Shown here: positions 36,023 to 45,631 of the stretch, one piece after another
Numbering within the stretch: position 1 is the first letter of the stretch
How the letters are laid out: the number at the start of each line of letters is the position of its first letter
NCBI GenBank assembly: GCA_018242365.1
Contig: JAFECB010000017.1
Span: 434,001-498,000, forward strand
Source of the DNA: Pseudomonadota bacterium
GTDB lineage: Bacteria; Pseudomonadota; Gammaproteobacteria; Xanthomonadales; Xanthomonadaceae
DNA: 64,000 nucleotides
Reading direction: 5' to 3'
Translations under genes and position numbers: made by a program
Notes under the pieces: model-generated
The model's database searches: none
What the model saw: the letters and a program-made list of their open reading frames with translations, nothing else
Told to the model about the DNA's origin: nothing

Positions 36023-37912
36023 ATGTCCAACCTCGCCTCCGCCCCTCGGCTCGCAGCACCGCTCAGCGCCAGCCAGCATGACCTGCTGGAGCGTTTTGCG
36101 GCCGATGCCGATGGCTCGGCCCTGCTCTGGGCCTCCGGCTTCCTGGCCGGGCTGGCGCGTGCGCAGGCACCGGTGATCGCAGCGACACCGCTGGCCCCGA
36201 TTGCCACGACCGCGCCCGCGACAATCCTCTACGGCAGCCAGACCGGCAATGCCAAGCGCGCCGCCGAAGCCTTGCACGCCAGCCTGCAAGCCGCCGGCCT
36301 GCCGGTGCGCCTGCTCCGCACCGATGCCTACGCCACCCGTGAGCTGGCGAATGAAACCCTGCTCTATCTCCTCATCAGCACCCAGGGCGAGGGCGATCCG
36401 CCGGACGATGCGATCGGCTTCACCGAATTCCTGCTGGGCAAGCGCGCACCCAGGCAGCTTGCGCAACTGAAGTACGCCGTGCTGGGCCTTGGCGATTCCA
36501 GCTACGCCGATTTCTGCGGCATCGCCCGCAAGCTGGATGCACGTCTGGCCGAACTGGGTGCCAGTCGCTTGCAGGCGCTGGGTGAAGCCGATCTCGATAT
36601 CGACACCGTGGCCGCACCCTGGCGTGAGTCCGCGCTGGGCCTCGCCCGCGACCTGCTGAAGACCACTGCAGCGCCTGCGCACCTGGCCACGGTGACGCCG
36701 CTGCGGCCGATCGCCGCGCCGCTGTGGACGCATGACAAGCCCTTTACCGCCGAGCTGCTGGCCAACCAGCCGCTGACCGGCCGCGAGTTCAAGGGCACCG
36801 GATTCCGCAGCTATCGCGTCATCGACAAGGACGTGCGCCACATCGAGCTGTCACTGGAAGGCAGCGGCTTGCATTACGAACCAGGTGATGCGCTCGGCAT
36901 TCGTCATCGCAATCCGGATGCGCTGATCGAAGCAGTGCTGGAGGCGACCGGACTGGATGGCGGCAGCGTGGTCGAGCACGACGGCCAATCGCTGCCGTTG
37001 TCGCAGTGGCTCTCCGACAAACGCGAGCTGACCCGCTTGTCACGCCCCGTGCTGGCGACGCTGGCCGAACGCGCCAAGGCGGCCGATCTCTCGCAACTGC
37101 TGGAACCCGGCAACGCTGCGCTGGCCGCCCTGCTTGGCGATCATCAGCTGATCGACGTGCTGCGCCGCTGGCGTGGCGACTGGGATGCCGCATCACTGGT
37201 CGCCGCGTTGCGCCCGCAGGTACAGCGCCTGTATTCGATTGCCTCCAGCCGCAAGCGGGTGGGTGACGAAGCCCATCTCACCGTCGACGTGTTGCGGTAC
37301 CAGGCCCACGGCCATGCGCATCTTGGGGCTGCCAGCGGATTCCTGGCCACGCTGGAAGAAGGCGGTTCGATCCCGGTCTATATCGAGCAGAACGAGCGCT
37401 TCCGCGTCCCGGCCGATGCCAGCCGCGACATCATCATGGTCGGCCCCGGCACCGGCGTTGCGCCGTTTCGCGGCTTCGTGCAGGAGCGAGCGGAAATGGG
37501 TGCGTCCGGCCGCAACTGGCTGTTCTTTGGCGCCCGGCATTTCAATACCGGCTTCCTGTATCAGACCGAATGGCAGGACGCGCTGGCCAAGGGCGAATTG
37601 CATCGCCTCGACCTCGCTTTCTCGCGCGATCAGGCCGAAGTAAAAAGTCCGCACACGGATGTGCGGGCTCTTGCGAAGGACTCGCAAAAAGTCCACGTGC
37701 AGCAGCGCCTGCGCGAACAGGGTCGTGACGTGTACGACTGGCTGCAGAACGGCGCGCATTTCTATGTCTGCGGCGCGATCGGCATGGGCAGGGACGTGCA
37801 TGCCACGCTGATCGACATCATCACCACGCACAACGGCGGCGATGCCGATGCCGCTGCCGAGTACCTCAGCCAGCTGCAACGCGAAGGCCGTTATGCCCGC
37901 GACGTGTATTGA
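36023..37912 (+). CDS. cysJ: Sulfite reductase (NADPH) flavoprotein alpha-component with hairpin-coded insertion
   Basis: CysJ passes electrons from NADPH through FAD and FMN to the hemoprotein CysI, which reduces sulfite to sulfide. From ATG 36023 it has 629 residues, some 30 more than E. coli CysJ. The flavodoxin domain starts at ILYGSQTGNAKRAAE; the FAD lobe has RLYSIASSRKRVGDEAH; the NADPH lobe has MVGPGTGVAPFRGFVQER and NWLFFGARH. Residues 540-555 (bases 37640-37687) interrupt the conserved segment SRDQAE/KVHVQQRLREQG; they are coded by a hairpin-containing element that keeps the frame. The C terminus RYARDVY is normal. cysI follows after a family A repeat. Confidence 0.95.
   Translation: MSNLASAPRLAAPLSASQHDLLERFAADADGSALLWASGFLAGLARAQAPVIAATPLAPIATTAPATILYGSQTGNAKRAAEALHASLQAAGLPVRLLRTDAYATRELANETLLYLLISTQGEGDPPDDAIGFTEFLLGKRAPRQLAQLKYAVLGLGDSSYADFCGIARKLDARLAELGASRLQALGEADLDIDTVAAPWRESALGLARDLLKTTAAPAHLATVTPLRPIAAPLWTHDKPFTAELLANQPLTGREFKGTGFRSYRVIDKDVRHIELSLEGSGLHYEPGDALGIRHRNPDALIEAVLEATGLDGGSVVEHDGQSLPLSQWLSDKRELTRLSRPVLATLAERAKAADLSQLLEPGNAALAALLGDHQLIDVLRRWRGDWDAASLVAALRPQVQRLYSIASSRKRVGDEAHLTVDVLRYQAHGHAHLGAASGFLATLEEGGSIPVYIEQNERFRVPADASRDIIMVGPGTGVAPFRGFVQERAEMGASGRNWLFFGARHFNTGFLYQTEWQDALAKGELHRLDLAFSRDQAEVKSPHTDVRALAKDSQKVHVQQRLREQGRDVYDWLQNGAHFYVCGAIGMGRDVHATLIDIITTHNGGDADAAAEYLSQLQREGRYARDVY
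37640..37687 (+). repeat. In-frame palindromic insertion inside cysJ
   Basis: A 48-nt segment adds 16 codons. It contains CCGCACA-CGGA-TGTGCGG (37649-37666) and outer AGTCC/GGACT arms (37646-37650, 37678-37682). AAAAAGTCC occurs at its left edge (37642) and again just past its right edge (37686). No second copy is seen in this window. Confidence 0.6.
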
Positions 37913-37915
37913 GCC

Positions 37916-37985
37916 ACAGGAGCGCACCGCAGGGGCGCGACCAGACCCATCCAATAGGCAATCGCGCCCCTGTGGTGCGCTCCTA
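37916..37985. repeat. Family A repeat, copy 3, between cysJ and cysI
   Basis: Arms ACAGGAGCGCACCGCAGGGG-type (from 37916) and their near-complement (to 37985) surround a 20-nt spacer. It starts 4 nt after the cysJ stop and ends 26 nt before the cysI ATG, inside what is otherwise one operon. Confidence 0.85.
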
Positions 37986-38011
37986 CCCCGAAATCGGCAG
38001 ACCACATTCCC

Positions 38012-39754
38012 ATGAGCCACCCCTCCGTCGAAACAATCAAACGCGAAAGCCGCCGCCTGCGGGGCACCCTGCTGGATGGCTTGCAGGATGCGACCACCGG
38101 CTCGCTGGGTTTCGAGGACCAGCGCACCATCAAATTCCACGGCAGCTACCAGCAGGACGACCGCGACCTGCGCGACGAGCGTCGCCGCCAGAAACTCGAA
38201 CCCGCGCACCAGTTCATGATCCGCATCCGTGCGCCGGGCGGCGTGTTCACCCCGCAGCAGTGGCTGGGGCTGGACGCCATCGCCACCACCCATGCCAATC
38301 ACTCGCTGCGTGTCACCACCCGCCAGACCTTCCAGATCCACGGCGTGATCAAGCGCGACCTGAAGGCCACCATGGCCGCGATCAATGCCGCCACCATGGA
38401 CACCATCTCCGCCTGCGGTGACGTCAACCGCAATGTGCTGGGCGCATCCAATCCGCTGCAATCGCGCCTGCATGCACAAGTCCACGACTGGGCGGAGCGC
38501 CTGTCCGCGCATTTCAAGCCGGCCACCCGCGCCTATTACGAAATCTGGCTGGACGAAGAAAAAGTTGCCGAAAGTGGTGTCGAGGTCGAGCCGATCTATG
38601 GCGATGCCTACCTGCCGCGCAAGTTCAAGATTGCCGTCGCGGTGCCGCCGTACAACGATGTGGACGTGTTCGCCAATGATCTTGGCCTGATCGCGATTCT
38701 TGATGGCAGGGGCGAGCTAGCCGGCTTCAACGTCGCCATTGGCGGCGGCATGGGCGCCAGCCACGGGATCAAAGAGCATTACCCGCGCGCCGCCAACGTG
38801 ATTGGCTTCGTCACCCCGGAGCAGGTGTTTGCCATCGCCGAAGCGGCCATTACCGTGCAGCGCGATCTGGGTGATCGCGAGGAGCGCAAGCACGCGCGCT
38901 TCAAGTACACCATCGACGATCACGGCAGCGACAAGATCGTGTCGATGATGGAAGAGCGCGCCGGCTTCAAGCTGGCAGCGGCACACCCGTATCGGTTCGA
39001 ACACAACGGCGATCGCTTTGGTTGGGTCGAGGGCGAGGACGGCCGCTGGCACCTCACCCTGTCGCTGCCGTCCGGGCGTATTGCCGACTTTCCCGATGGT
39101 CGCCCGCTGCTGACAGGCCTGCGTGAAATCGCCAAGGTGCATCAGGGCGAATTCCGCATGACCGCAAACCAGAACGTGATCATTGCCGGCGTGCCCGCCA
39201 GTGAGCGCACCCGTATTGACGCACTGGTGGTGCAGTACGCGCTTGATCGCGAGAACAATGCCGGCACTGCCATCGCCCGCAGCGCCGTGGCCTGCGTGGC
39301 GCTGCCCACCTGCGCACTGGCGATGGCCGAAGCGGAACGCTATCTGCCGACCTTCCTCGCTGTGATCGAGCCTTTGCTGGGCAAGCACGGCCTGCGCGAG
39401 CAACCCATCGTGCTGCGCATCTCCGGCTGCCCGAACGGATGCTCACGCCCGTACCTGGCCGAGATCGCCCTGATCGGACGTGCGCCCGGCCGCTACAACC
39501 TGTTCCTCGGTGGCGACCATCGCGGCATGCGCTTGAACACCCTGGTGGGTGACAACATCACCGAAGCGCAGATCGTCGCCACGCTCGACCCGCTGCTGGG
39601 CCGCTATGCCAGCGAGCGCGAGGTCGGTGAACACTTCGGCGATTTCCTGCACCGCGTCGGTGTCGTTGCGCTTCCGCCCTATCCCACCCACGCGCTGGTT
39701 TCTGCCAGCGAAGGCACCACCCGCGGCCAACGCCAGCCCGGAGGATCCACATGA
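38012..39754 (+). CDS. cysI: Sulfite reductase (NADPH) hemoprotein beta-component
   Basis: CysI binds siroheme and a [4Fe-4S] cluster and makes the six-electron reduction of sulfite to sulfide. The 580-residue protein has the N-terminal [22 protein letters not shown] segment, [20 protein letters not shown], and the four cluster/siroheme cysteines in two groups: C-x5-C in [20 protein letters not shown] and C-x3-C in [15 protein letters not shown]. The siroheme is supplied by CysG (41709). The stop overlaps cysH by 4 nt. Confidence 0.97.
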   Translation: MSHPSVETIKRESRRLRGTLLDGLQDATTGSLGFEDQRTIKFHGSYQQDDRDLRDERRRQKLEPAHQFMIRIRAPGGVFTPQQWLGLDAIATTHANHSLRVTTRQTFQIHGVIKRDLKATMAAINAATMDTISACGDVNRNVLGASNPLQSRLHAQVHDWAERLSAHFKPATRAYYEIWLDEEKVAESGVEVEPIYGDAYLPRKFKIAVAVPPYNDVDVFANDLGLIAILDGRGELAGFNVAIGGGMGASHGIKEHYPRAANVIGFVTPEQVFAIAEAAITVQRDLGDREERKHARFKYTIDDHGSDKIVSMMEERAGFKLAAAHPYRFEHNGDRFGWVEGEDGRWHLTLSLPSGRIADFPDGRPLLTGLREIAKVHQGEFRMTANQNVIIAGVPASERTRIDALVVQYALDRENNAGTAIARSAVACVALPTCALAMAEAERYLPTFLAVIEPLLGKHGLREQPIVLRISGCPNGCSRPYLAEIALIGRAPGRYNLFLGGDHRGMRLNTLVGDNITEAQIVATLDPLLGRYASEREVGEHFGDFLHRVGVVALPPYPTHALVSASEGTTRGQRQPGGST

Positions 39755-40485
39755 CCACGCTCGATCCCTCACGCATCGGCACCGACACACTCGCCGCACT
39801 CAATCGCGAGCTGGCCACGCTGTCGGCACAAGAGCGCGTTGCATGGGCGCTGCAGCACCTGCCCGGCAACCATGCGCTGTCAACCAGCTTCGGCGTGCAA
39901 TCAGCGGTCAGCCTGCACCTGTTGACCCAGGCCATCCCCGACATCCCGGTGATCCTGGTCGATACCGGCTACCTGTTCCCGGAAACGTATCGCTATGCCG
40001 ACCAACTGGTCGAACAGCTCGGCTTGAACTTGCGCGTTCACCATCCCGAAATCGGCATCGCGTGGATGGAAGCACGATTCGGCAAGTTGTGGGAAGCCGG
40101 CAGCGACGGCCTGCAGCGCTACAACCAGTTGCGCAAGGTGGAACCGATGCAGCGTGCGCTGCGCGAACTCGACGTGCGCAGCTGGCACGCCGGATTGCGT
40201 CGCGAACAATCCCGCAGCCGGCGCGACCTGCCCTTCCTCGATATCCGCGACGGGCGCTTCAAGTTCCATCCGATCGCTGATTGGACCGATCAGGATGTCA
40301 GCGGCTACATGCTGGTGAACGAACTGCCGGAACATCCGCTGGCGCGACAAGGCTACGTCTCGATCGGCGACGTGCACACCACCCAGCCACTGCTGCCCGG
40401 CATGGACGCCGCCCAGACCCGCTTCTTCGGCCTGCGTCGCGAATGCGGCCTGCATTTTGACGAACCCGCAGCCTCGGCAGCGTGA
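39751..40485 (+). CDS. cysH: Phosphoadenylyl-sulfate (PAPS) reductase
   Basis: CysH reduces PAPS to sulfite using thioredoxin. The 244-residue protein has [14 protein letters not shown] (nucleotide site), [17 protein letters not shown], the basic segment [11 protein letters not shown], and the catalytic C-terminal ECGLH. The CC and CxxC cysteines that hold the iron-sulfur cluster of the APS-using class are missing, so PAPS is the expected substrate. It is coupled to cysI by an ATGA overlap. A family A repeat separates it from the convergent cysB. Confidence 0.95.
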   Translation: MTTLDPSRIGTDTLAALNRELATLSAQERVAWALQHLPGNHALSTSFGVQSAVSLHLLTQAIPDIPVILVDTGYLFPETYRYADQLVEQLGLNLRVHHPEIGIAWMEARFGKLWEAGSDGLQRYNQLRKVEPMQRALRELDVRSWHAGLRREQSRSRRDLPFLDIRDGRFKFHPIADWTDQDVSGYMLVNELPEHPLARQGYVSIGDVHTTQPLLPGMDAAQTRFFGLRRECGLHFDEPAASAA

Positions 40486-40495
40486 GGATTCAAAT

Positions 40496-40575
40496 TGTAG
40501 GAGCGCACCGCAGGGGCGCGAATGCGCTTGCCATTTTCTGAAAACAGCATCGCGCCCCTGCGGTGCGCTCCTACA
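40496..40575. repeat. Family A repeat, copy 4 (perfect inverted arms) between cysH and cysB
   Basis: The left arm 40496-40521 and right arm 40550-40575 are perfectly complementary over 26 bp, with a 28-nt spacer. Placed between two convergent genes, it could form a very stable hairpin at the end of both transcripts. It is the cleanest copy in the window. Confidence 0.92.
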
Positions 40576-40587
40576 GGGGTTTGTGAT

Positions 40588-41556
40588 TCAGGCAGCCGCC
40601 TTCCAACGCGGCGGTTCCGGCCACAGCGGCGGCTGGTTGCCTTCGAGGATGCGGCGCAAGTCGCGCGAATCGATCTGCGGTGCGAGGCCGTGCAGCAGCG
40701 CCAACGCATATTCGCGCAGCACCCGTCCGCGCGGCACGATCGCCCAAGTGATGCACTCCGGCAGTTCCAGCGGTGCCGGCAGCACGCGCAGATCGTCATC
40801 TTCGCGACCACCCACCGCCATTTCCGCCAGCAAGCCTGCACCCAGCCCGGTGCGGACGTAGGTTTCGATCAGGTTGGCATCGCGCGCGGTCATCGCGATC
40901 TGTGCGGTGACCCCGGCCGCTGCGAAGGTGCGCTGCAACGAGGACTCGGGCAGGTTCGAAGATTCGTAGGAGATCAGTGGATGACGGGCCAGGTCAGCGA
41001 TGCTCGGGGCTTCTTCCTGCCGGGTCAACGGATGGTTCTTGGGCACCAGCAAAACCCGCCGCCAACGGAATAGCGGGATCGCGAGGCCATTGGTCTCGGG
41101 CACGCTGCCGGCGCTGCTGACCAGCGCGAAATCGGCTTCGTCGAGCTTGGCCAGCACCTCGGCATCGCCGGCGGCGAACAGGTCCACGCTGACTTCCGGG
41201 AAACGCTTGGTGACATCGGCGATCACCTGCGGCAGCACATAGCGCGCCTGCGTGTGGGTGGTCGCCAGCAGCAGCCGGCCGCGGTATTCGCCACGCTCGT
41301 TGGCCGCGTAGCTACGGATATTGGCGGCCTCGGCGAGAATCCGGCGCGCGTGCTCGATCACCTTGATCCCCGCCGGGGCCACGCCCAGCAGGCTGCGGCC
41401 CTTGCGCCGGAACAACTGGAAGCCAAGCTCATCTTCCAATTGCTTGAGCTGCTTCGACAGCCCTGGCTGGGTGGCATGCACGCGTTCGGCCGCCTGGGTG
41501 ATGTTGAAGCCGGAATCGGCGATGGCAACGAGGTAGCGAAGCTGGGTCAGAGTCAT
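40588..41556 (-). CDS. cysB: LysR-type regulator CysB
   Basis: CysB activates the cysteine regulon, with N-acetylserine as inducer and sulfide as anti-inducer in enteric bacteria. The 322-residue protein has an N-terminal winged helix-turn-helix (about 1-60; NITQAAERVHATQPGLSKQLK) and a LysR ligand domain with TTHTQARYVLP, the block characteristic of CysB/Cbl, and SYESSNLPESSLQRTF. It is divergent from cysG and convergent with cysJIH. An AGGA motif lies upstream of the ATG. The intergenic palindromes suggest control of cysG and of itself. Confidence 0.94.
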   Translation of the reverse strand: MTLTQLRYLVAIADSGFNITQAAERVHATQPGLSKQLKQLEDELGFQLFRRKGRSLLGVAPAGIKVIEHARRILAEAANIRSYAANERGEYRGRLLLATTHTQARYVLPQVIADVTKRFPEVSVDLFAAGDAEVLAKLDEADFALVSSAGSVPETNGLAIPLFRWRRVLLVPKNHPLTRQEEAPSIADLARHPLISYESSNLPESSLQRTFAAAGVTAQIAMTARDANLIETYVRTGLGAGLLAEMAVGGREDDDLRVLPAPLELPECITWAIVPRGRVLREYALALLHGLAPQIDSRDLRRILEGNQPPLWPEPPRWKAAA

Positions 41557-41573
41557 GGCGGCGATTCCTATTT

Positions 41574-41597
41574 ATCGCTTTATCTGCATGTAGCGAT
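41574..41597. promoter_or_regulatory. Inverted repeat upstream of cysB
   Basis: ATCGCT (41574-41579) and AGCGAT (41592-41597) are spaced by 12 bp, starting 18 bp upstream of the cysB ATG. It may be an autoregulatory site; it is short, so the call is weak. Confidence 0.3.
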
Positions 41598-41633
41598 GAA
41601 TTATAAATGACAAAGAACTCTTTTCCAGTCAAT

Positions 41634-41656
41634 GCTTATGCCTTGAAAGCATAAGC
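41634..41656. promoter_or_regulatory. Putative CysB operator between cysB and cysG
   Basis: GCTTATGC (41634-41641) and GCATAAGC (41649-41656) form an 8-bp inverted repeat with a 7-bp spacer, a shape typical of LysR-type operators. It lies about 40 bp upstream of the predicted cysG -10 box, a suitable position for activation. Confidence 0.5.
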
Positions 41657-41696
41657 GAAAATCGTGACGCCATTTCTCCCCGCCGGTCGCAAGGCC

Positions 41697-41708
41697 TAGT
41701 TTGGCGGC
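41697..41708 (+). promoter_or_regulatory. Predicted -10 of a leaderless cysG transcript
   Basis: TAGTTT (41697-41702) is followed by 6 nt and the cysG ATG. No Shine-Dalgarno is present. Confidence 0.45.
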
Positions 41709-43160
41709 ATGCAAGACACAGCCGCCCCGACCCTGTTCCCCCTGTTCCTCGACCTGCGCGGCCGACGCGTGTTGGTGGTGGGCGGCGGCAGCGTGGCCGC
41801 GCGCAAGGTCACCGCGCTGCTGGAAGCGCAGGCAGACGTTGCTCTTGTCGCACCGGCACTGGACGCGACCTTGGCCCCATTGGTGCGCATGCAGCGCATT
41901 ACCCATCTCGGCGCGACATTCGCTCGGCACCAGCTCGACGACGCTTGGCTGGTCATCGCCACGACCGACGATCCCCTCGTGAACCGTGTGGTAGCCGAGG
42001 CCGCCAACACACGCCGGCTGTGGGTCAACGTGGTGGACGATGCCGAGCTCGCCAGCGCGCAATTGCCCGCCCGCGTGCAACGCGGCCCCTTGCAGATCGC
42101 GATCTCCAGCGGTGGCGCCGCGCCGATGCTGGCCCGTCACCTGCGTGAACAGTTGGAAACTCAGCTCGACGATTCACTTGGTGCGCTGGCGCAACTGTTC
42201 GTCACGCTGCGCAGCCGCATCCGTGCACGCCTGCCGGAACTGCCCGCACGGCGCGCATTCTTCCGCCGAGCGCTCGATGGGCGTGTGCAGGCCCAGCTAC
42301 GCCGTGGCGACATTGACGCTGCGCGGGAGTCGCTGGAGGCCGAGTTGGAACAAATCAACCCGACACCACGCGGGCGGGTCAGCCTGGTCGGTGCCGGCCC
42401 CGGCGATCCCGGCCTGTTGACCCTGCGCGCCTTGCGCGTGCTCAACGACGCCGACGTGATCCTGCACGATCGACTGGTCAGCGCCGAAGTACTGGCGCTG
42501 GCGCGTCGCGACGCCCAGCGCATCGAAGTCGGCAAGCGCGTCGGTGGCAACCACGACGCCACCCAGCAACGCATCCACGCGCTGATGATCGAACTCGCGC
42601 GTGCCGGCAAGCACGTAGTCCGGCTCAAGGGCGGCGACCCGTTCGTGTTCGGTCGCGGCGGCGAGGAGTTGCAAGCCCTGCGCGCGCAGGACATCGACTA
42701 CGAGGTCGTCCCCGGCATCACCGCCGCGGTCGCATGCGCCGCCCATGCCGGCATTCCGCTGACCCATCGCGCGCATGCGCAATCGCTGCGCATCCTCACC
42801 GCGCAGGCCAAGGCCGGCGAGGCCGAGCACGATTGGGCCGCACTGGCCCAGCCCGGCCAGACGCGGGTGTTCTACATGGGCGTGTCCGGGTTGGAGCATC
42901 TGCGCGACAAGCTCGTCGGCCACGGCCTGCCCGCCTCCACGCCCTTTGCCTTGATCGAAAACGGCAGCCTGCCACAGCAGCGGGTGATCGCCGGCACGCT
43001 GGCGACGCTACCGGTGCTGGCCCGCGAACATGCCGTGCAGGCACCGGCCCTGCTGATCGTCGGCGAGGTCGCCGCCTTCGCCACCGAGCTTCATTGGTTT
43101 GGCGCAGCGCCCCTGGTTGCCAACGACGCGCGATGTCGCGACTTCGCCCGCGCCGCCTGA
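41709..43160 (+). CDS. cysG: Siroheme synthase (multifunctional)
   Basis: CysG makes siroheme from uroporphyrinogen III by methylation, oxidation and iron insertion; CysI needs it. The 483-residue protein is a full fusion. The N-terminal dehydrogenase/ferrochelatase half (about 1-210) starts with [22 protein letters not shown]. The C-terminal methyltransferase half (about 220-460) has [44 protein letters not shown] and [20 protein letters not shown]. It is followed 45 nt later by cysK. Confidence 0.96.
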   Translation: MQDTAAPTLFPLFLDLRGRRVLVVGGGSVAARKVTALLEAQADVALVAPALDATLAPLVRMQRITHLGATFARHQLDDAWLVIATTDDPLVNRVVAEAANTRRLWVNVVDDAELASAQLPARVQRGPLQIAISSGGAAPMLARHLREQLETQLDDSLGALAQLFVTLRSRIRARLPELPARRAFFRRALDGRVQAQLRRGDIDAARESLEAELEQINPTPRGRVSLVGAGPGDPGLLTLRALRVLNDADVILHDRLVSAEVLALARRDAQRIEVGKRVGGNHDATQQRIHALMIELARAGKHVVRLKGGDPFVFGRGGEELQALRAQDIDYEVVPGITAAVACAAHAGIPLTHRAHAQSLRILTAQAKAGEAEHDWAALAQPGQTRVFYMGVSGLEHLRDKLVGHGLPASTPFALIENGSLPQQRVIAGTLATLPVLAREHAVQAPALLIVGEVAAFATELHWFGAAPLVANDARCRDFARAA

Positions 43161-43205
43161 TCTCCTGTATCCACATCACGACATTCACGAACAAGGACCG
43201 CCCAC

Positions 43206-44165
43206 ATGGCCATCTACGACAGCATCCTCGACACCGTCGGCAACACGCCGATCATCAAGCTCAACCGGCTCTCCCCCGATCACGCCACCGTCTACGTCAA
43301 GGCCGAGTCCTTCAACCCCGGCGGCTCGGTCAAGGATCGGCTCGGCCTCGGCATCATCCTCGACGCCGAACGCCGTGGCCTGCTGAAACCCGGCGACACG
43401 ATTGTGGAGGCCACCTCCGGCAATACCGGCATTGCCTTGGCGATGATCGCTGCCGCGCGTGGTTACAAGTTCGTGGCGGTGATGACCGAAACCTTTTCGA
43501 TCGAGCGCCGCAAGGCCATGCGCGCCTACGGCGCCAAGGTGATCCTGACCCCGGCCGCCGCACGCGGCGTCGGCATGGTCGAAAAGGCCAGGGAACTTGC
43601 GGCCAAGCACGGCTGGTTCTGGGCCAGCCAGTTCACCAACCCGGCCAATCCCGCCTATCACCGCCAGACCACGGCGGCCGAAATCCTGCGTGATTTCGCC
43701 GGCAAGCGGCTCGACTACTTCGTCAGTGGCTGGGGCAGCGGCGGCACCATCACCGGCGTCGGCGAAGTGCTGAAACTGGCGCGACCCGACGTGCGCGTGA
43801 TCGGCACCGAGCCGGCCGGTGCAGCCCTGCTCAAGGGCGACACCTGGAATCCGCACAAGATCCAGGGCTGGACCCCGGACTTCGTGCCCGAAGTCATCAA
43901 CCGCGCCGCCTACGACGAATTGCGCACGATCACCGATGACGAAGCCATTGCGACCTCGCGCCGGCTGGCCGCCGAGGAAGGCATCTTCGTCGGCATTTCC
44001 GCAGGTGCGACCACCGCCACCGCCTTGAAGCTCGCCGAATCCGCACCGGCAGGCAGCGTGTTGCTGGCCATGCTGCCGGACACCGGCGAGCGCTATTTCT
44101 CGTCGCCACTGTGGGCCGAACTCAATGGCGGCAGCGACGACGGGTGGCTGGCCGCGCAAGGCTGA
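43206..44165 (+). CDS. cysK: Cysteine synthase A
   Basis: CysK (O-acetylserine sulfhydrylase A) makes cysteine from O-acetylserine and sulfide, the end step of the pathway encoded around it. The 319-residue PLP enzyme has the Schiff-base lysine in FNPGGSVKDRLG, the TSGNTGIALA loop, and the PLP-phosphate loop GWGSGGTITGVG. The start has AAGGAC upstream. The GWTPDFVPEVI region differs from the enteric form but fits CysK of xanthomonads. A family A repeat separates it from the convergent ispG. Confidence 0.95.
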   Translation: MAIYDSILDTVGNTPIIKLNRLSPDHATVYVKAESFNPGGSVKDRLGLGIILDAERRGLLKPGDTIVEATSGNTGIALAMIAAARGYKFVAVMTETFSIERRKAMRAYGAKVILTPAAARGVGMVEKARELAAKHGWFWASQFTNPANPAYHRQTTAAEILRDFAGKRLDYFVSGWGSGGTITGVGEVLKLARPDVRVIGTEPAGAALLKGDTWNPHKIQGWTPDFVPEVINRAAYDELRTITDDEAIATSRRLAAEEGIFVGISAGATTATALKLAESAPAGSVLLAMLPDTGERYFSSPLWAELNGGSDDGWLAAQG

Positions 44166-44170
44166 TGCAT

Positions 44171-44293
44171 GCAGGAGCACACCGAGGCCACAGGCCGAGG
44201 GGTGCGATCCCGTATCACGACGAGATATTCGTGATCGGATATCGCAGGACAGCAATCGCGCCCCTCGGCCTGTGGCCTCGGTGCGCTCCTACA
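44171..44293. repeat. Family A repeat, copy 5 (long variant) between cysK and ispG
   Basis: Arms of about 37 nt, including the GAGGCCACAGGCCGAGGGG extension, lie at 44171-44207 and 44256-44292. The spacer holds a further hairpin, ATCACGA..TCGTGAT. Its right end supplies the TAG stop codon of ispG on the minus strand. Confidence 0.9.
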
Positions 44294-45569
44294 CAGGGCG
44301 ATGGTCCGCCGCTGCGGCGCTGCCCCGATAATTCCGATCGACATAGGCATCGACCAGGGCCACGAAGTCCTCGGCGATACCTTCGCCGCGCAGGGTGACG
44401 GTCTTCTTGCCGTCCTCGAACACCGGTGCCGATGGCGCTTCACCAGTACCCGGCAACGAAATGCCGATATTGGCGTGGCGCGATTCGCCCGGCCCGTTCA
44501 CCACGCAGCCCATCACCGCGATCGTCATGTTCTCGGCACCGGGGCGGCTGATCTTCCACTCCGGCATCTTCGTCCGCACATGCTCCTGCACCACTTTCGC
44601 CAGGTGCTGGAAGAACTCCGAGGTGGTGCGGCCGCAGCCAGGGCAGGCCGTGATCATCGGCGTGAACGCGCGCAGGCCCATGGTCTGCAGCAATTCCTGC
44701 GCCACCACCACTTCCTGCGTGCGCGGGCTGCCGGGTTCGGGTGTCAGCGAAATGCGGATGGTGTCGCCCACGCCTTCCTGCAGCAGCACCGCCAGCGCCG
44801 CACTCGAAGCAACGATTCCCTTGCTGCCGATCCCTGCTTCGGTCAGGCCCAGATGCAGGGCGAACTCACTGCGCTGCGCGAGGTCGCGATAGACCGCGAT
44901 CAATTCCTGCACGCCGCTGACCTTGGCGCTGAGGATGATGTGATCGGCCGGCAAGCCGAGCTCCACCGCGCGCTGCGCTGAATCCAGCGCCGAGCGCACC
45001 AGCGCCTCGCGCATCACCCGCCCGGCATCCCACGGATCGGAGCGCTGTGCGTTCTCGTCCATCAGCGCAGTTGCCAGCGCCTCGTCCAGCGAGCCCCAAT
45101 TGGCACCGATCCGCACCGGTTTGTCGTAGCGCAGCGCGAACTCGATCAACTGCGCGAACTGGATGTCCTTCTTCTTGCCGAAGCCGACATTGCCAGGATT
45201 GATCCGGTACTTGGACAAGGCCTCGGCGCAAGCCGGTTCCTGCGCCAGCAAGGTGTGCCCGTTGTAATGGAAGTCGCCGATGATCGGCACCCGCACGCCC
45301 ATCATGTCCAGCCGCTCGACGATCCTCGGCACCGCCGCTGCGGCGTCGCGGGTGTTCACTGTCACGCGAACCAGCTCCGACCCGGCGCGCCACAGATCGG
45401 CCACCTGGCGCGTGGTCGCCGCCACGTCGGCGGTGTCGGTATTGGTCATCGATTGCACCACCACCGGCGCACCGCCACCCACCTTCACCCCGGCGATATC
45501 GACTTGCCGGGTGGCGTGGCGTTGCAGGGGGCCGAAGCTGGAAGGATCGTGACCGGAGGATGCGCTCAT
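44289..45569 (-). CDS. ispG: 4-hydroxy-3-methylbut-2-en-1-yl diphosphate synthase
   Basis: IspG is the [4Fe-4S] enzyme that converts MEcPP to HMBPP in the MEP pathway. The 426-residue protein has [46 protein letters not shown], and the cluster cysteines in [13 protein letters not shown] and [16 protein letters not shown]. Its TAG stop (44291-44289) lies in the TGTAGGAGCG end of a family A repeat, so the tail around [12 protein letters not shown] may have been shaped by the insertion. A TAAAAT box 6 nt before the ATG suggests a leaderless transcript. Confidence 0.96.
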   Translation of the reverse strand: MSASSGHDPSSFGPLQRHATRQVDIAGVKVGGGAPVVVQSMTNTDTADVAATTRQVADLWRAGSELVRVTVNTRDAAAAVPRIVERLDMMGVRVPIIGDFHYNGHTLLAQEPACAEALSKYRINPGNVGFGKKKDIQFAQLIEFALRYDKPVRIGANWGSLDEALATALMDENAQRSDPWDAGRVMREALVRSALDSAQRAVELGLPADHIILSAKVSGVQELIAVYRDLAQRSEFALHLGLTEAGIGSKGIVASSAALAVLLQEGVGDTIRISLTPEPGSPRTQEVVVAQELLQTMGLRAFTPMITACPGCGRTTSEFFQHLAKVVQEHVRTKMPEWKISRPGAENMTIAVMGCVVNGPGESRHANIGISLPGTGEAPSAPVFEDGKKTVTLRGEGIAEDFVALVDAYVDRNYRGSAAAADHRPV

Positions 45570-45581
45570 CCGCGCATTTTA
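45570..45581 (-). promoter_or_regulatory. Predicted -10 of a leaderless ispG transcript
   Basis: On the minus strand TAAAAT (45581-45576) is followed by GCGCGG and the ATG. The ABC exporter at 51627 has nearly the same arrangement (TAAAAT-GCGCAG-ATG). Confidence 0.55.
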
Positions 45582-45619
45582 CCGCGCCACGCATGCGTCT
45601 TTCCGGCCATGCTCGGCGG

Positions 45620-45631
45620 TATCCTTCATCG
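45620..45631 (+). promoter_or_regulatory. Predicted -10 of a leaderless xseA transcript
   Basis: TATCCT (45620-45625) is followed by TCATCG and the ATG at 45632. It is divergent from the ispG box, 38 bp away. Confidence 0.5.
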
